Shown here: positions 12,690 through 24,765 of the stretch, piece after piece
How the letters are laid out: every line of letters starts with the position of its first letter
Numbering within the stretch: position 1 is the stretch's first letter
DNA from: Apostichopus japonicus
Lineage: Eukaryota > Echinodermata > Holothuroidea > Aspidochirotida > Stichopodidae
Assembly: GCF_037975245.1 (NCBI RefSeq)
Contig: NC_092572.1
Location: 11,853,769 to 11,917,768, forward strand
Direction of reading: 5' to 3'
Length of the DNA: 64,000 nucleotides
Notes under the pieces: generated by a model
Told to the model about the DNA's origin: nothing
Seen by the model: the letters and a program-made list of their open reading frames with translations, nothing else
Database searches by the model: none
Translations under genes and position numbers: made by a program

Positions 12690-14350
12690 CAGTACTCCTA
12701 AAAATAATTTCCAAAACAAACGCAAAACGATGTCACTTCCTTGAGAACTGAAAGTATAGCCCATAAACTTGTTGATCAAATGTCACCATCAAGTTGTACA
12801 ATAAGGAAGCTGCCATGTATACAAGTTTCTGCATTAACGAACAGATCCAATACTATTAATTTTTACTGTACATATTATCTACAGGCCTACAAAACCGACA
12901 CCAAGATCCATGAAGTCACACGAATAGACTTAGAACGTTGGTCAAGGGTAAGCAGATAACAAGACTGTTAAATAACTGGTTCGACTGAATCCCTCATGAA
13001 TTAATTAACAGGCATTAATCAACATATTGAAATTGATTTAGTGCAAACTTAAAATTTATGGCATTTATCCCAAAACGTGCTTGACTTAATTCTGAACCAC
13101 AGCCTATGATCAACTTATTTTGAACAACTTTGGATGTCACCTCAAAGTCCCAGGTTTTTAACAATATAGTGATTAGTTAATTAAACTAAGTACAGTATGT
13201 GGACATTTTCAAACTAGCTATATCCCTTTAACTAAAGAAACAAGTACAGTTCTGGTCTCCTCAACTTAGACAGGATTCCAAGACAGCATTGGCAGCTTTC
13301 AATTTCAGCAGCCTGTAGCTCCAGTGTTAGCTCAATATATTAACGGCACATCTCACTTGGAATTAGGGCACATACATGTGCACACTACATGAAATGAAAC
13401 TACCGATGATAAAGGACAATTTTTTTTTTCCTTTTTTTTTTCCTTTCTTTCTTGAAATACAATGAGAAATGGAGGACTGCAAGGTGTTTAATTAAGTATC
13501 TCTTTACAGTTTGTTGACGGTGAATGACATTTCAGTGACAAGTCTTTAAAGTAGCCTATAGATAGTTTTGGTCGTTGACAGTATTTGACACCATCACTAT
13601 TGTTCCATAAAGTACTTTAAATGTCAAAAATCAAATCAAAATTCAAACAAGCAGCTCGGGAACTGGGTCCAATACATGATCATTCAGTCTAAGCAAGTGT
13701 CCCCACCCCTCTCCCCTTTCTCTCACTACAGGTACTGTACCTCTCCCCCCCCCACCCTCCAGGACCCAGTGTGAACTGATGACTTCTAAGGGGATACCAA
13801 ATCTAAGGTTACATCTGGTAGTTGAAACCTGACTGCTTGACTCCTTCCGGTCTTTTTAGAAATGTTTTTACGACATCACTGAACGGAAGTTTAAAGTGTC
13901 TGTTTGTTTCATACTTTACATTGCTTCAAAGGAGACACAGATCTCGGCTTTATATGGCTGAGGATACCGAGATCAGTAATCGACAATTTCTCTTTCATTC
14001 AGTCCATAATTTTTTTTTTTCCTTTCTTATTGCCAGCTACTTGTAAACTGTATTCATTTTTTTTTCTTCTCTCTCTTTTACGAAAGAAAAACAAGGTACT
14101 TCTAAAAGCTTTAATGGGAAAATTAATATCTTTAAAGTGAGCTCAAGAACCCACGGAGGGCTTCTTGATCCTCTCGAGTAAAATTTTGTTAAGAAATACT
14201 ACATGTTGATATACCCGGACACTTAAATGCTGCATTTAGCATTGAATGAGATTCAGTCTGGAGAGATTACCATGTTCTATTAAACTTCCAGGGTATATAA
14301 GTATTTTTTTTATATTTTTTTTTCAATAGCTTTAAAATCATACATGCAAC
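12690..14350. other. Gene-free stretch
   Basis: No supportable gene. It contains T-rich runs (13420-13455, 14010-14080) and C-rich runs near 13700-13760. Open plus-strand frames at 13822-14140 overlap each other in two frames and run into poly-T tracts, so I treat them as chance. Confidence 0.5.
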
Positions 14351-14361
14351 CTTCTTCCAGA

Positions 14362-14742
14362 CAGTGGCGGAGCGTCCATACAGTCAGGGGGGGGGGCGGA
14401 TGCCCCCCCTGACGGACTCAAATGGACTGCTGGCGCCCTTTTCAGCTATTCACCACTTTTTACTTATTCGCGATTATCTACTTTTTTATTATTGCGCTCT
14501 CATCTACCTACTGACATTTGTCACATTTGTTGGCGATGACACCTATTTATTCTTGGTTTATCTGCAAATTAGCAAGGCCCGGAAAGGGTCATTTCCAGCG
14601 ATCTAGGGAGTATCTTTACTCAAAAAATTTCTGTACGCTCTGCGCCAACCTGCGGTGGCGCTCCGCTTAGATAAAGTCGAAAGCGCCCCTACAGACCATT
14701 CTTGCCCCCCCCCTCTGACCAATACCCCTAGCTCCGCCACTG
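14362..14742 (+). mobile_element. Non-autonomous hAT-type element (MITE), copy 1
   Basis: The element is 381 bp and starts CAGTGGCGGAGC and ends GCTCCGCCACTG, a perfect 12-bp terminal inverted repeat. It is flanked by CTTCCAGA on the left and CCTCCAGA on the right, an 8-bp target duplication with one mismatch, as expected for hAT transposons. The inside has poly-G/poly-C just within the ends and no transposase. A conserved interior block (CTGTACGCTC...GGCGCTCCGCTTAGAT) recurs at 62011-62053 in reverse orientation and at 36672-36710. The family assignment rests on terminus style and duplication length. Confidence 0.85.
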
Positions 14743-14797
14743 CCTCCAGATTATCGATTTGTTTCGCATAAAATTATGAATATAGTTCAATATATCA

Positions 14798-15058
14798 ATG
14801 TTCAGAAAGCTAAATGTACAATCAAACCATCTACCCTCCCCCCCCCCCACCCCATTAAACTTTCCCACTTTTATGTTAAAATTTAAGCCTATTACAATAT
14901 TTCTCTTTCTGTATTTACAAGAAAGAAAAAAAGAAAATGGAGTATCTAAATTTACCAAAATACCAAAAGAAAAATGTTACCCTGAAGAAACTTTGAACCA
15001 GGGCATCCTTTTCCAAGAACATGGCCCAGCCCTCTATGAAGGAACCTACAAGGACTAA
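14798..15058 (+). CDS. Candidate exon-like open frame, unidentified
   Basis: The plus-strand frame ends at TAA near 15058. Its last third, after an acceptor-like TTTCTGTATTTACAAG at about 14922, reads with fairly balanced codons (KCYPEETLNQGILFQEHGPA, then LYEGTYKD). The upstream half is poly-proline and hydrophobic sequence from a C-rich tract and is probably not coding. If real, it is a terminal exon starting near 14923. A second frame opens just downstream (15058-15426). No family is recognised, and a chance origin is likely. Confidence 0.15.
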   Translation: MFRKLNVQSNHLPSPPPTPLNFPTFMLKFKPITIFLFLYLQERKKENGVSKFTKIPKEKCYPEETLNQGILFQEHGPALYEGTYKD

Positions 15059-15342
15059 TGCACACCTGTTGGGCAAATACTTTTAAAGAGTCATCCAAAA
15101 TCAGCCTTGCAGGAAATGGAGGACTAGTTATTTACATCAAATTCAGATTACAAAATATAGCTGAATCCTCCCAAATAGGTAAAATGATCAATTTGTGTCA
15201 CCCTCCATCACCCTCCATCGCTTTAACAGATCCACTGGAAGCTAGGGAGTTTTACTGGCCCACAAGATTGGCTACGGTCAGCTTGCGAGTCTATAAGCCT
15301 CCATGGCTTCTTTCGCGAGTTCCTGCTTGCGGGAAGATCACT

Positions 15343-15366
15343 ATACATACATACATACATACATAC
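15343..15366 (+). repeat. (ATAC)n microsatellite
   Basis: Six consecutive ATAC units, with no associated gene. Confidence 0.9.
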
Positions 15367-15429
15367 AAGCTGGTGTTTTTATTCGCCAATGGGGCTCACC
15401 CCCTCCTACAGAGTACATGTCTGTAATTA

Positions 15430-17240
15430 TTGCTCATTATTTGCTATTTTGATACAATTTTTTGGTCACAACACCAAATTTCCTGTTTGGATATGAAAAC
15501 CAAAAGATGTGACCTGGCTGACGACAATAAAAAACATCAAAATCATTAAAAGCTTGGTCTTCCTAATTAGCATATCAAATTTGAATAGAGCTGTACAGAC
15601 ACAGTACATATAGCAATAAATGCACAAGTTTCTTCAAACTGTACTCTGTACCATCTTGTTAGCTGTACAAAGCTAGTACTATAGTAGTAATAATAATTAT
15701 CTCCCTTGTCTTCATCAAGGTTTTTAATTAGTTTATCCAGCCCCGACATTACCGTTTGATGTAATCATTATTCAGACATGGTAGCACCTCTGCACAATAA
15801 TCCTTTGTGTATGGCTGTGAATACCGACAAGGCTCATTTATAATATTACTGTAAGTATCTTTGCCAGTCAAAACCTTATTGATTTACTTTAAAATGATAC
15901 AAACCAACTATAGTATGTGTAGTAGTAAGTACAAGAAGAAGTAGTACTTGGTCGGTTGAACTGTTTTTAATGGTAAGAGTGCAGGCCATTAGCTAATATA
16001 GCCACAGGCATGGAAATCCATTTTGTTCATTAGAAGTAATGTACATTTATAAATTTGAACTTAGAGATCATTTGGCTACGTTGTATTAGATGAAAATTTA
16101 AGGTCATTAGTTTCCACATTTCAGAGTGCTTTAAAAATTACGTTCCATAAATTCCTGCGAGTGCTCAAATTTCTGGAGGTTCACAGTACAGGCCAATTGC
16201 AACCCAAGCAAGAGTTTAATATAGAAATGATAGATATGAGGAATAAAGAATACTGAAGGGATGGCTATGCATTTATATCACTAGTTTCACTTCGGACATA
16301 TTTTAGAATTGAATGTTCAGTCATATAGAATCACAATTGAAGACTTGAGCAACTTCAAAATTGATCGATCGATTTTCTTAACTTTACTAGTGTACATCTG
16401 ATTATAACGTATATATATTTTCACTGTTCTTGATTTTCCAACTCATTACGATTTTCATTATATATAGAGATATATAGACATATATATAGCCATATATATA
16501 TATAAACATGCTCAGGATTGAGTTTGAAAGTTAGCTAAATCCCCCCATGTCGCAACGTATTACTCATTAACCAAAAAAAAAAATCTTTTGTAGACACTAG
16601 TTGTAATATAGTAATAAATAATAATAGTTGTAATAAATTGTAAATTTGCACAAAGTGCTAAATGAGGGTATGTGAATGTGTACAACATTCAAAGTACTAC
16701 AGTAGCATATATATACATTAATAGTACATTGAAACTCAACATCCTACAGCAACCAGATCATCAACTATATTGAAACTCTGCCAACTGAAAGTGTGCACTT
16801 TTCTAATATATGTCTACTATTCAGGTAGGATATCTGATGTAGGGCCTAGCATACTCTATTACGTAGAAATTATTCCTCTGAATAGCCCGTACATGCAGAC
16901 AGCAGTTATGACTTAATATTATGTACGTTAATTGACTGAGATCTTGAGGAGAACAGTTAGTTTTATTAAAGTAACAATTTAAAAAAAAAAAATTCTCATG
17001 TTAATTACATCTCAAACAAATGTGGAATTTAATTCAACCAGTCTTCCGCAAGACTCGAGTTAACCATGTAGGTACATTTAACACACAATCAACTGTGGGT
17101 TTTTTTTTGTTTTTTTTGTTTTTTTTTCATGAAGTTGAAACTGTGCATTGCGTTATAGATTTCAATATGTCACCCTTGTAATATAACAGATTTCAAATTA
17201 TCACCCTTGTAATAAATCAAGAAAACAATTCAAAACTTGA
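15430..17240. other. Gene-free stretch
   Basis: No gene seen. TA-rich microsatellite-like sequence lies at 16410-16505 (ATATAGAGATATATAGACAT pattern). Long A and T runs occur near 16980 and 17100-17127. A short 32-bp direct duplication (AGATTTCAA...TCACCCTTGTAATA) lies at about 17155-17218. Confidence 0.5.
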
Positions 17241-17249
17241 AACACAGGT

Positions 17250-17465
17250 GGATTTGATGATATCATATTTTGAGACTTGTTTGAACAGTCAGTCATCAGC
17301 CTTTTGTGTGACAAAACATTTTACTGTAACCTGTTATATCTCCAAATGTAATAGGAATTTTCTTAATACATAGCTACTGTATTTTGGGGAAGATGTTTAT
17401 CACAGTTATCTCTATCACAAACAACAACTGGTGGTGATGGTTGTGGTTTGTGTCCTCCTTTAACT
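17250..17465 (+). repeat. Interspersed repeat of unknown class, copy C
   Basis: Shared blocks with copies A and B include GTCATATTTnGACTTG-like sequence, CAGCCTTTTGTGTGA and TATCACAGTTATCTCTATCA, followed by TGGTTTGTGTCCTCCTT. It is the most diverged of the three copies, and its boundaries are approximate. Confidence 0.4.
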
Positions 17466-17650
17466 AAAAATTGTGACATCTCAAATAAATTTGAGATTCT
17501 GGAGACTAAGGTGAAAGGTCATATAATTACTTTTTGACATATGATTCATCCTTCTCAAGCTATGAAATTGATACAAACTTTTGTGGCTAGCATATAGCTT
17601 TCTGAAGGGGTTTCATCTGACCCCTGAAGTCCTTAAAACTCTGCTTTCAG

Positions 17651-17924
17651 GTTTCGCCCCAAAAAAAGAGAAAAGAATGGAAGATATGTGCTTGCCACTG
17701 GTGAAGACCGAGAATTTGATACTACATGTATAAACAACAGTACTGTATACAATACAAATTCACTGTGTACTGGTGTATGCAGCTCAGACATCTTCACAAA
17801 AGACTCACAAAAAGGCTGTAATAAACTTCCCACAAATATGCAACCACACATTATTTGTACAAGATTTGAATTTCTAACCCCTAAAGCACAAATTTGTGAG
17901 ATGACAAGTGTCAAAGATGTATGA
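17651..17924 (+). CDS. Candidate cysteine-containing terminal exon, unidentified
   Basis: An acceptor-like ACTCTGCTTTCAG at 17638-17650 precedes a frame open for about 90 codons to a TGA at 17922-17924. It includes EKNGRYVLATGEDREFD and then six cysteines spaced through a serine/threonine-rich stretch. The residue mix is plausible for an extracellular segment, but I recognise no domain. The opposite strand is also open for 93 codons over the same bases, and a run of this length is expected by chance in 64 kb of AT-rich DNA. Treat it as a hypothesis only. Confidence 0.18.
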
Positions 17925-18392
17925 CATAATGCGAAAGAAATTTTTAGGAAATTTTGTTTTAAGATGTTGTTTCGAGGACTTCATGCAGACGTAAGACGCC
18001 ATTTCAATTCTTGTAAATTACCGTTTAGAGCAGTGTACCTCTATGTTAAGAGGATTGATACATGGTTATAACACTGAACTTAAAGGGATATGTGCATATA
18101 TATACGGAATACTAAATTAGGGGTTTTAGGCAATGTGTTGCAGGTCTATTTCAGTTGACTTTGTAGCTAGTCAGGTTAAAGGTCATCAGTTATGCTAGAA
18201 AATATGCTAGAAAGTTAAATAATGGTCACTCATACTCAAACCTCAATGTTCAACTATTTATTGCTACCTTCCTTCCTCAAAGTGTTTTATCTTTCTTTTT
18301 GGCTCACACAGACATTTAATTCTCTAATTGGACACTTATCAATCATGTCTGTGAATAAAATATCAGGAGACAGAACCTCCAAGGAAATACTT

Positions 18393-18424
18393 GGGGGAGG
18401 GGAGGGGAGGGGGAGGGGGATGGG
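18393..18424 (+). other. G-rich tract, G-quadruplex potential
   Basis: Six runs of four or five G separated by single A, then ATGGG, lie on the plus strand. Confidence 0.7.
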
Positions 18425-18676
18425 AAAGTGCAACTTGCTAAAACTAATCCTGTAGCTTACAGTAAGTAGGCTACTATACAGAGGAACACTTGTGCATATA
18501 TTGTAGAGTTGGTGACAAACTTGAATCAAAATGCAAATTCTTTGTAAGAAATACTTTCCTCTGTAGATAAATCATTTGTGCATCAAAACAAAATTTTGTT
18601 TAAAAAATTAAGAACATTTTGGTTTGGCTCCATGGCTACAACATTGTGATGTCATGATCATGTTTGCAGATCCACA

Positions 18677-18910
18677 GATAGAAAACTATGGTCCAATGGT
18701 ATATAAACCACTAACTGAACTTCATGCACAAGAGTATCCTTGTCGAGAAGAAGCCGTGAAAACGGAGAAATTGATGCCAAACAATGACCCTTTCAGACCT
18801 GCCTTTGTGTTGTTCCTGAGTTGTATTTAAGGGTCTTTAAATAAACCTGTAGACACAGATTTTAGCAATTTGTAAATTGTTCTTACAATAAATTATGTAA
18901 AGTGATGTAT
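18677..18910 (+). CDS. Candidate 3'-terminal exon with polyadenylation signals
   Basis: ATGTTTGCAG at about 18660-18669 resembles a splice acceptor. The following plus-strand frame runs to a TAA at about 18828-18830 and reads a non-repetitive, charged peptide including IENYGPMVYKPLTELHAQEY and EEAVKTEKLMPNNDPFRPAF. Codon third positions look balanced, unlike chance frames nearby. An AATAAA begins at 18839 and another at about 18888, so exon end, short 3' UTR and poly(A) site would fit together. No upstream exon is identified on this strand and the protein is not recognised. The exon may begin at 18670. Confidence 0.28.
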
Positions 18911-18919
18911 TGACTATTA

Positions 18920-20480
18920 GTAAAGGGCAAAAAAAAAGGTAAAGATGAATTTTATGGAAATATAGGGCTCTAAGTTTGAGATGCTGTATATATACAAGTT
19001 GCCTGTGTCAGTTATAGTTAAGAAGCTTGTATGTAAAAAACAAATTTATCTCTCATCTCATGTTGACATTTTAAGTTTTAAAGACCCATTCAGTTAATCC
19101 ATCAATGTGGTATATATATTATCTCCAAAGTTTTACCATTAAATTCTTCAAATTTTGCTCAACTTTGATGATCAATATATATTAATGTGAGAAAAAAAAC
19201 AACAGTTTAGTTCAAATGCTAGCTTTTACTAATTAGTCAAACCAATTAGCATACCAACTATAATTGATCCCAAAATATGTCAAATTTCTCACATTTGTTT
19301 GAAGATTTCATGTACATTCATGAATAGAATTGTGAAGATTTCAGGTGGGAAATTCTCTTGAGCCAGAAGGTGTGTTGTACAAAACCATATTGCATTTTAG
19401 CTGTAAGTGTACAAAGTATTTTAAAAGTTTAAATTCCTATAAGGTTAATTTTTCAATCTCACAGGTACTGCAGACAACTTTGCCAGGTTGTTAAGTTTTA
19501 AGTAGAAATCAAGACGGTGAAAAATGAACACAAACTGCCATATTTTTTCGAAAGTAGGAACCAAATTCTGAATGCCAAGTGCTTGAAAGCACTTCAGAGA
19601 TGAAACTTTAACTGACTTCAGAGGTTATAATTGGCCAATGATATAGAGAAACTGTTCTCACAGTAAGTACAATGGCCTTCCATGATTTCTAGCAATTTGT
19701 CAAACTGGAATTGAATGCACAGATCTATATTATTCTCATTTCTAATTTAAAAACAAGTGCAGTATGACTTTTGGCGACTTACTGTACTTTAGCAAATGCA
19801 GTGGAGATTGCAATACTCTGTTAAAGTCGCCGCACCTTGTCTTGAAGTTGCTAGAATCTGCTAAATGGTAACAAACTCATCTTATTATGGGTAGGGTTAT
19901 GCTCATGCCTAGCGGCGGCAGGGGTCTGGGCCCAGCAGTTCTGAATGCCACCCAGCACAGACAGTATTTTAAACATTTTCGCCCAGCACTATTGTTGATG
20001 ATTAATTTTAAAAAAATTACCATTACCAAAATATGGGTGAATACTTGGCACAGAGGTTAACTCCAGAATAGGAAAAAGACATTTGTCATCTAAGCATATT
20101 TCATTTTCATTAATTTTCCAAAGGGGAGGGGGACAACCCTACACCTTAGGCCACTCCCCCAGGACGTGGATCACAAATTTGTCCAGCACTGAAATATTCT
20201 TGAGTACATCCCTGTATGGGATTTGGAAATGAAACAAAAATAGATTATATTAAAACACAATGTTGTATATATATAGCAAGTAACATATAATTTGATGCAA
20301 ACGGTAAACGGCAAATTTCTAACAGTTGTCCAATCCTCAGAGATGAGCAAATTTCTGATCGGACAACCAAAGTCAGCTTTGATGGTATTCAGTCTACAAG
20401 TTGTTCACATTACATTCAGATTACATTGTGACTTAAAAGTATTGTTCCTACAAACAGATCAAACGGTAAATTGTTATCAT
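18920..20480. other. Gene-free stretch
   Basis: No gene seen. The 19911-20215 segment has repeated GCCCAGCA/CCAGCACT words and a GGGGAGGGGGA run. It may be old transposon-derived sequence, but I find no termini. Confidence 0.45.
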
Positions 20481-20565
20481 CCCAACGTTGGTGTTCTATT
20501 CACTAAACCTACACCTCTCTCTCCCAACGTTGGTGTTCTATTCACTAAACCTACACCTTCTCTCT
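20481..20565 (+). repeat. Two-copy 42-bp tandem duplication
   Basis: CCCAACGTTGGTGTTCTATT and the next 22 bases occur at 20481-20522 and again from 20523, virtually identical. CAACGTTG is itself palindromic. The unit is a multiple of three, so the overlapping frame shows a repeated peptide, which is not evidence of coding. Confidence 0.85.
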
Positions 20566-20879
20566 CTCCTACGTGTACATAAATTGGCTTTGGTAGTTTG
20601 CAACGATGTTTCGCACTGTAACCAAATTAGTGGTTCCGAAAACCAAAAAGTAAGGCCTGGTGGTTTAAAACACGCCATTGACATCATGTGTGTCTGGGGT
20701 ACTATGTAACATCTCCGATAATTGGTTTAATTCTGGTCATTCAGTGACATGTGTGTTTGAAGAATAATTTAAGCCTTAGTTAATACTAACCCAACACTCT
20801 TAGTTAGGAATAGGTAAATCAAGTGTTAACCTCCCAATTACAAGAGGTCAAAATTAATTCTATTTAAAGAAAATCCTAT

Positions 20880-22470
20880 TAACCTCTGTCTAAATAAACT
20901 TCTTCTTTTTTTTTCCTTTTTTTCTTTTGTCTTTTTTTAATCTTTTTTTTGAGCAAATGACACAAAATGAAAAACACATTACAACTGGATTTTTTAAGTC
21001 TTTCAAAGTTCTACACTTTCAATTTAAAGGGTGAGCACTGAATAGTTGTTGTCTAGCCCTAGACATCTAGTCTCCTATCAGACAATTGGACATATAGTGG
21101 TCTAAAGTTTAGCTTGCCTATTCAAAACTTTCAGACTTAAATACTAAATCCCTTCAACAGCATACATCTGTGCTTCTAGCTGTTTCACACTATATTAGCT
21201 TTTTTTTTTAATTTCCTTTCACACTGCTTCAGGCCATCCCTCATTATCTTTTATCTGCAAGTTTCATTTTCCACTAAATACCAAAGCTCTAACAGTATTT
21301 TCTCTCTCTTTCTTCTGAGGGTACCCTGTAGACTTCTCCATGGCTAAATGGAATTGGGGGGATTATAAAGCTGCCAACCATAAAATCTAAAGAATGGGGA
21401 AAAAGTTTAAGAGAGGTATTTGAATGAATGAATAAAACCTGTTGGTTCAATATATGCCAAAGGGTGTACAAAGGTCTCCCTCTTTGATCGTTGGGGTCAG
21501 TTATTCTTTTAAAAGGGCTTTGGGAATGTCTTTTCAAAACTAACTGGACTGGACAGGCCACACTACCTATAATTGTTAAGTTGATCAAAAATAGAGGACT
21601 TGTGTGCCTCAAAATGCACCTTTTGTGTACCTTTTTTGCTGTATCTTGTGATACAGTCAGTGTGTCTTATAAGTAGGAGAGTTGACTTAACAGGGTTGAA
21701 AATGACAGTTGGATCTGTTACTGAAGTAATTAAAGCTTTCAAGTGAAGAGAAAGATGCAGTGAAGTTCAGTGTATGATATGCAGACATCCCTTTCCAAAT
21801 GGGACCCTGTGATACTTACTTTGAGGTAAAACCGCCATGGTCATATATATATGGTTATGGGACTTGTAGCATGTAAGTGAGACTAAGCTTGAGAGTGCAT
21901 CAAGTTGTTTGATTTACGTGCCCAGGCTTTTTTAGTTTAACTTCACTATAGTGTATCTGCACATCCATTAAAACGGGGGAGGGGAGGGGGAGGGGAGGGA
22001 GAGGGGCATTAAATCATTGTCTGGAGTTACAGATGTTGACATCCTGGAATTTCCGTTTTGTTTTCTCTCAAACATATTTATGAAAAGTAATGTAATATTA
22101 ACCTAATATTAATTATTTTGAGCAACTCATAGCCTAGATATAGTTTGACCAATGCCTTGTAAGGTAGCAGCATTAATTCAAACAAATTATATGTTGCCTC
22201 AAGTAACAGAGTGCCATACAAATCTCAGGACTTACTTTCCTTGCTGTACATACAGTGTAAACCAAAAACAAAATTATAAAAATAAAAATATGAAAAAAAA
22301 AAGGACAAACACAAGCCATGTATCGCAGCTCTTACGGTTAGCAGCAGAGTCCTTGAAATGTAATTTTATGAAGCACCCGGTAATTAAATTTAGTAAAAGA
22401 TGATTTAATAATTAAAGTTTATATGTCAACTTGACAGACGTTTTTACGTACACGTTCATAAAAATTTCTC
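20880..22470. other. Gene-free stretch
   Basis: No supportable gene. A 107-codon minus-strand frame at 21289-21612 and its plus-strand shadow have no recognisable domain. T-rich tracts lie at 20905-20950 and a G-rich tract at 21975-22006. Confidence 0.45.
21975..22006 (+). other. G-rich tract, G-quadruplex potential
   Basis: Five G-runs of four or five bases separated by single A residues lie on the plus strand. Confidence 0.7.
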
Positions 22471-22471
22471 T

Positions 22472-22761
22472 CGGTTCTAGCAGCTGTTTTAATGTTCCAT
22501 CCAAATGTGCAAAATCTGTGCGGTGGATCCTTAAACCATGTACATGTTACAGATCTCATCACTGAAGTATCTTTTTTAGGTTTATTAGCATAATTGCCAG
22601 TGCTAATTAATCATACCGGTTCTAGCAGCTGTTTTAATGTTCCATCCAAATGTGCAAAATCTGTGCGGTGGATCCTTAAACCATGTACATGTTACAGATC
22701 TCATCACTGAAGTATCTTTTTTAGGTTTATTAGCATAATTGCCAGTGCTAATTAATCATAC
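22472..22761 (+). repeat. Perfect-looking 145-bp tandem duplication
   Basis: The unit beginning CGGTTCTAGCAGCTGTTTTA at 22472 is repeated from 22617 with no difference that I could find over 145 bases, ending at TAATTAATCATACC. Such identity in non-coding DNA implies a very recent duplication or an assembly artefact, for example haplotype merging. Confidence 0.9.
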
Positions 22762-22987
22762 CAGCAAATAATTCAAAGGACTGTTCTTGTATGTTATGAG
22801 TGGACATCACACTGTGTTTTCTTGATAAACAGACCACAGGGGTCCCTTACAATTTTTGAAGTATGTGTACTCCAGTGCAGTGAGTATAGATGGCTCTCCC
22901 CGTACTTAAAACCGTTTCAATGGTATTAAGCTGTCTAGTGTCTAGTATGTATCCAAAGCATTTTGACAAATGTCAAAAACAAAAACA

Positions 22988-23137
22988 AAATTTTTTATTT
23001 TTTTTTCCTTTCCTATTTTTTTTTCCTTTTCTTTTTTTTTTCCTTTTCTTTTTTTTTTCTTTTTTTTTTCTTTTTTTTTCCTTTTTTTTCTGTTTTTGTC
23101 TTTCTTTTTTTTGTCTTCTTTTTTTTCTTTTTTTTAA
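22988..23137 (+). repeat. T-rich low-complexity tract (TTTTTTTCC-like)
   Basis: About 150 bases of T-runs interrupted by CC, C or G. The frames open on both strands here encode only Phe/Ser or Lys/Arg and are composition artefacts. Confidence 0.9.
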
Positions 23138-24708
23138 AACACAGTTTGCATCAACTTGAGTGGGGGTTGAAATTTTCATAGAATACATAGAAAATTAGAA
23201 ATCATGTCTAACAATTAGTTAGTGGATTTAAGGGGAGAACATCTGAAAAACTTATCATGCTTAAATTTCATACTTTCTGCTAGTTGCACTGCACCCTTCC
23301 GAGCACTTTACATCCTCGATCGGTAAGACAATTTGATGATTTCAATTACCGAAAAATGGGTTAATCACTCCAGTTAATCTCCACGGTCTTTGAAAGTAAC
23401 AAGTTTTAGAGCTCTAAACTTTTCTAGGAACAATGCTCTCTATTTCTTCACTTAAAATTTTTCCTTCTTCTTCTCTTTTCCTTCTTATCTTTTTTTTTCT
23501 TTCTCCCACCTTGCTTTGATGTTTTAATTAATGAAACCAGGTTATGCTGGCAGCGCAGTTTGTTGACAAACTTGAACTGACATTTACTTTTTGTCAAAGT
23601 GTCCAGATCAGGTTTCAGAGATAACAAAATTCAATGGTGTGACTGAATTACACTCTCCTGTATACTGTATGTTCTGGAAATAGAGTTCCCGAGTAGAAAG
23701 TGAGGGGAAAAAAAGTTGTTCAGAGAGGGAATGGATTCTGAATTAATTTGAAATTGAGAAGAAAGCTTGGTTTCATTAAAATTCTTAAGGATCGCAACTC
23801 TGCATGTTCTATGAGGTTGACGACAGGTTGGTGCGCAAGTTTCTGCCACAGTAACGGCTGGGTGTGCACACCTAATAGTGCAGAATTAGATGAGAGAGAT
23901 AAGCATTTAGTTTTGAATTAAGAAATTGGCTGGAACTGAACCCTCCACCATTTTATCACAGTCTGACACCTTTCCCATGAAGAGGCAAACTGCATGACCG
24001 CTCAACTGGAAAGCTGGCTTTAATAAAAGGGAGCTTATCATGAGTACTTAGTACTACATTTAAACCCAACCATGGAGGAGAAGGCTGTTTCATTTAGAGA
24101 TCTATTAATATCGAGGGTAAAAAAATGCCCAGGGTAGCATACAATATATGCCTCAGATCTGTATACGAAGGCAACGAATTCTGAAGACATCATCGCAGAT
24201 ACATTATTTCCAAATTTATCCCCAGATTGTTTAAATCCTTCTTAAAATGACTATTTCATGGTAATCTCTGTCAATTTGTCTTGTTATAATATAGGATGGT
24301 TACATCTTGTTGCAATGAAAGTGCATTAGTTTGAACAGGCCTGAGTGATATTTCTGGCTAACCTACCGGACTTAATGCCTGTGGAGATGATTTTGCCGTT
24401 TGCCGGCGGGTAAAAGGGCACTTTGTTTTGTCTATCAGTAAACATTGATGTATAATGAATTGTTTAGTAATCATCAGTTGACAAATCTGCATGATTTCGC
24501 TTCCTAGGATAACATATAAGCCGTTTCTTTTCTAAAATCCCGCAGTGATGTGGGTCATTCTTCCTAGGGGTTCATTTCTAAAATTGGAATACTGTGCAAG
24601 CTGAAAAGTTTTTTCTTTTCTTTTTAAACTGTATCCAAATTCAACATTTGAATGTGTTTACATGAAACATTATCAGTGAGTACATAAAGTTTGTCCAGTC
24701 AATGACAC

Positions 24709-24765
24709 CTTGAGGATCAAGTCAAATCTTGAGGATCAAATCAAATCTTGAGGATCAAATCAAAA
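24709..24765 (+). repeat. Three-copy 19-bp tandem repeat
   Basis: CTTGAGGATCAAGTCAAAT, CTTGAGGATCAAATCAAAT and CTTGAGGATCAAATCAAAA lie head to tail and differ by one base each. Confidence 0.9.

Noticed and set aside
21289-21612. 107-codon minus-strand frame
   Set aside because: No recognisable domain or splice context, and the length is expected by chance in AT-rich DNA of this size.
22890-23188. Phe-rich and Lys-rich frames
   Set aside because: Translations of a T-rich low-complexity tract.
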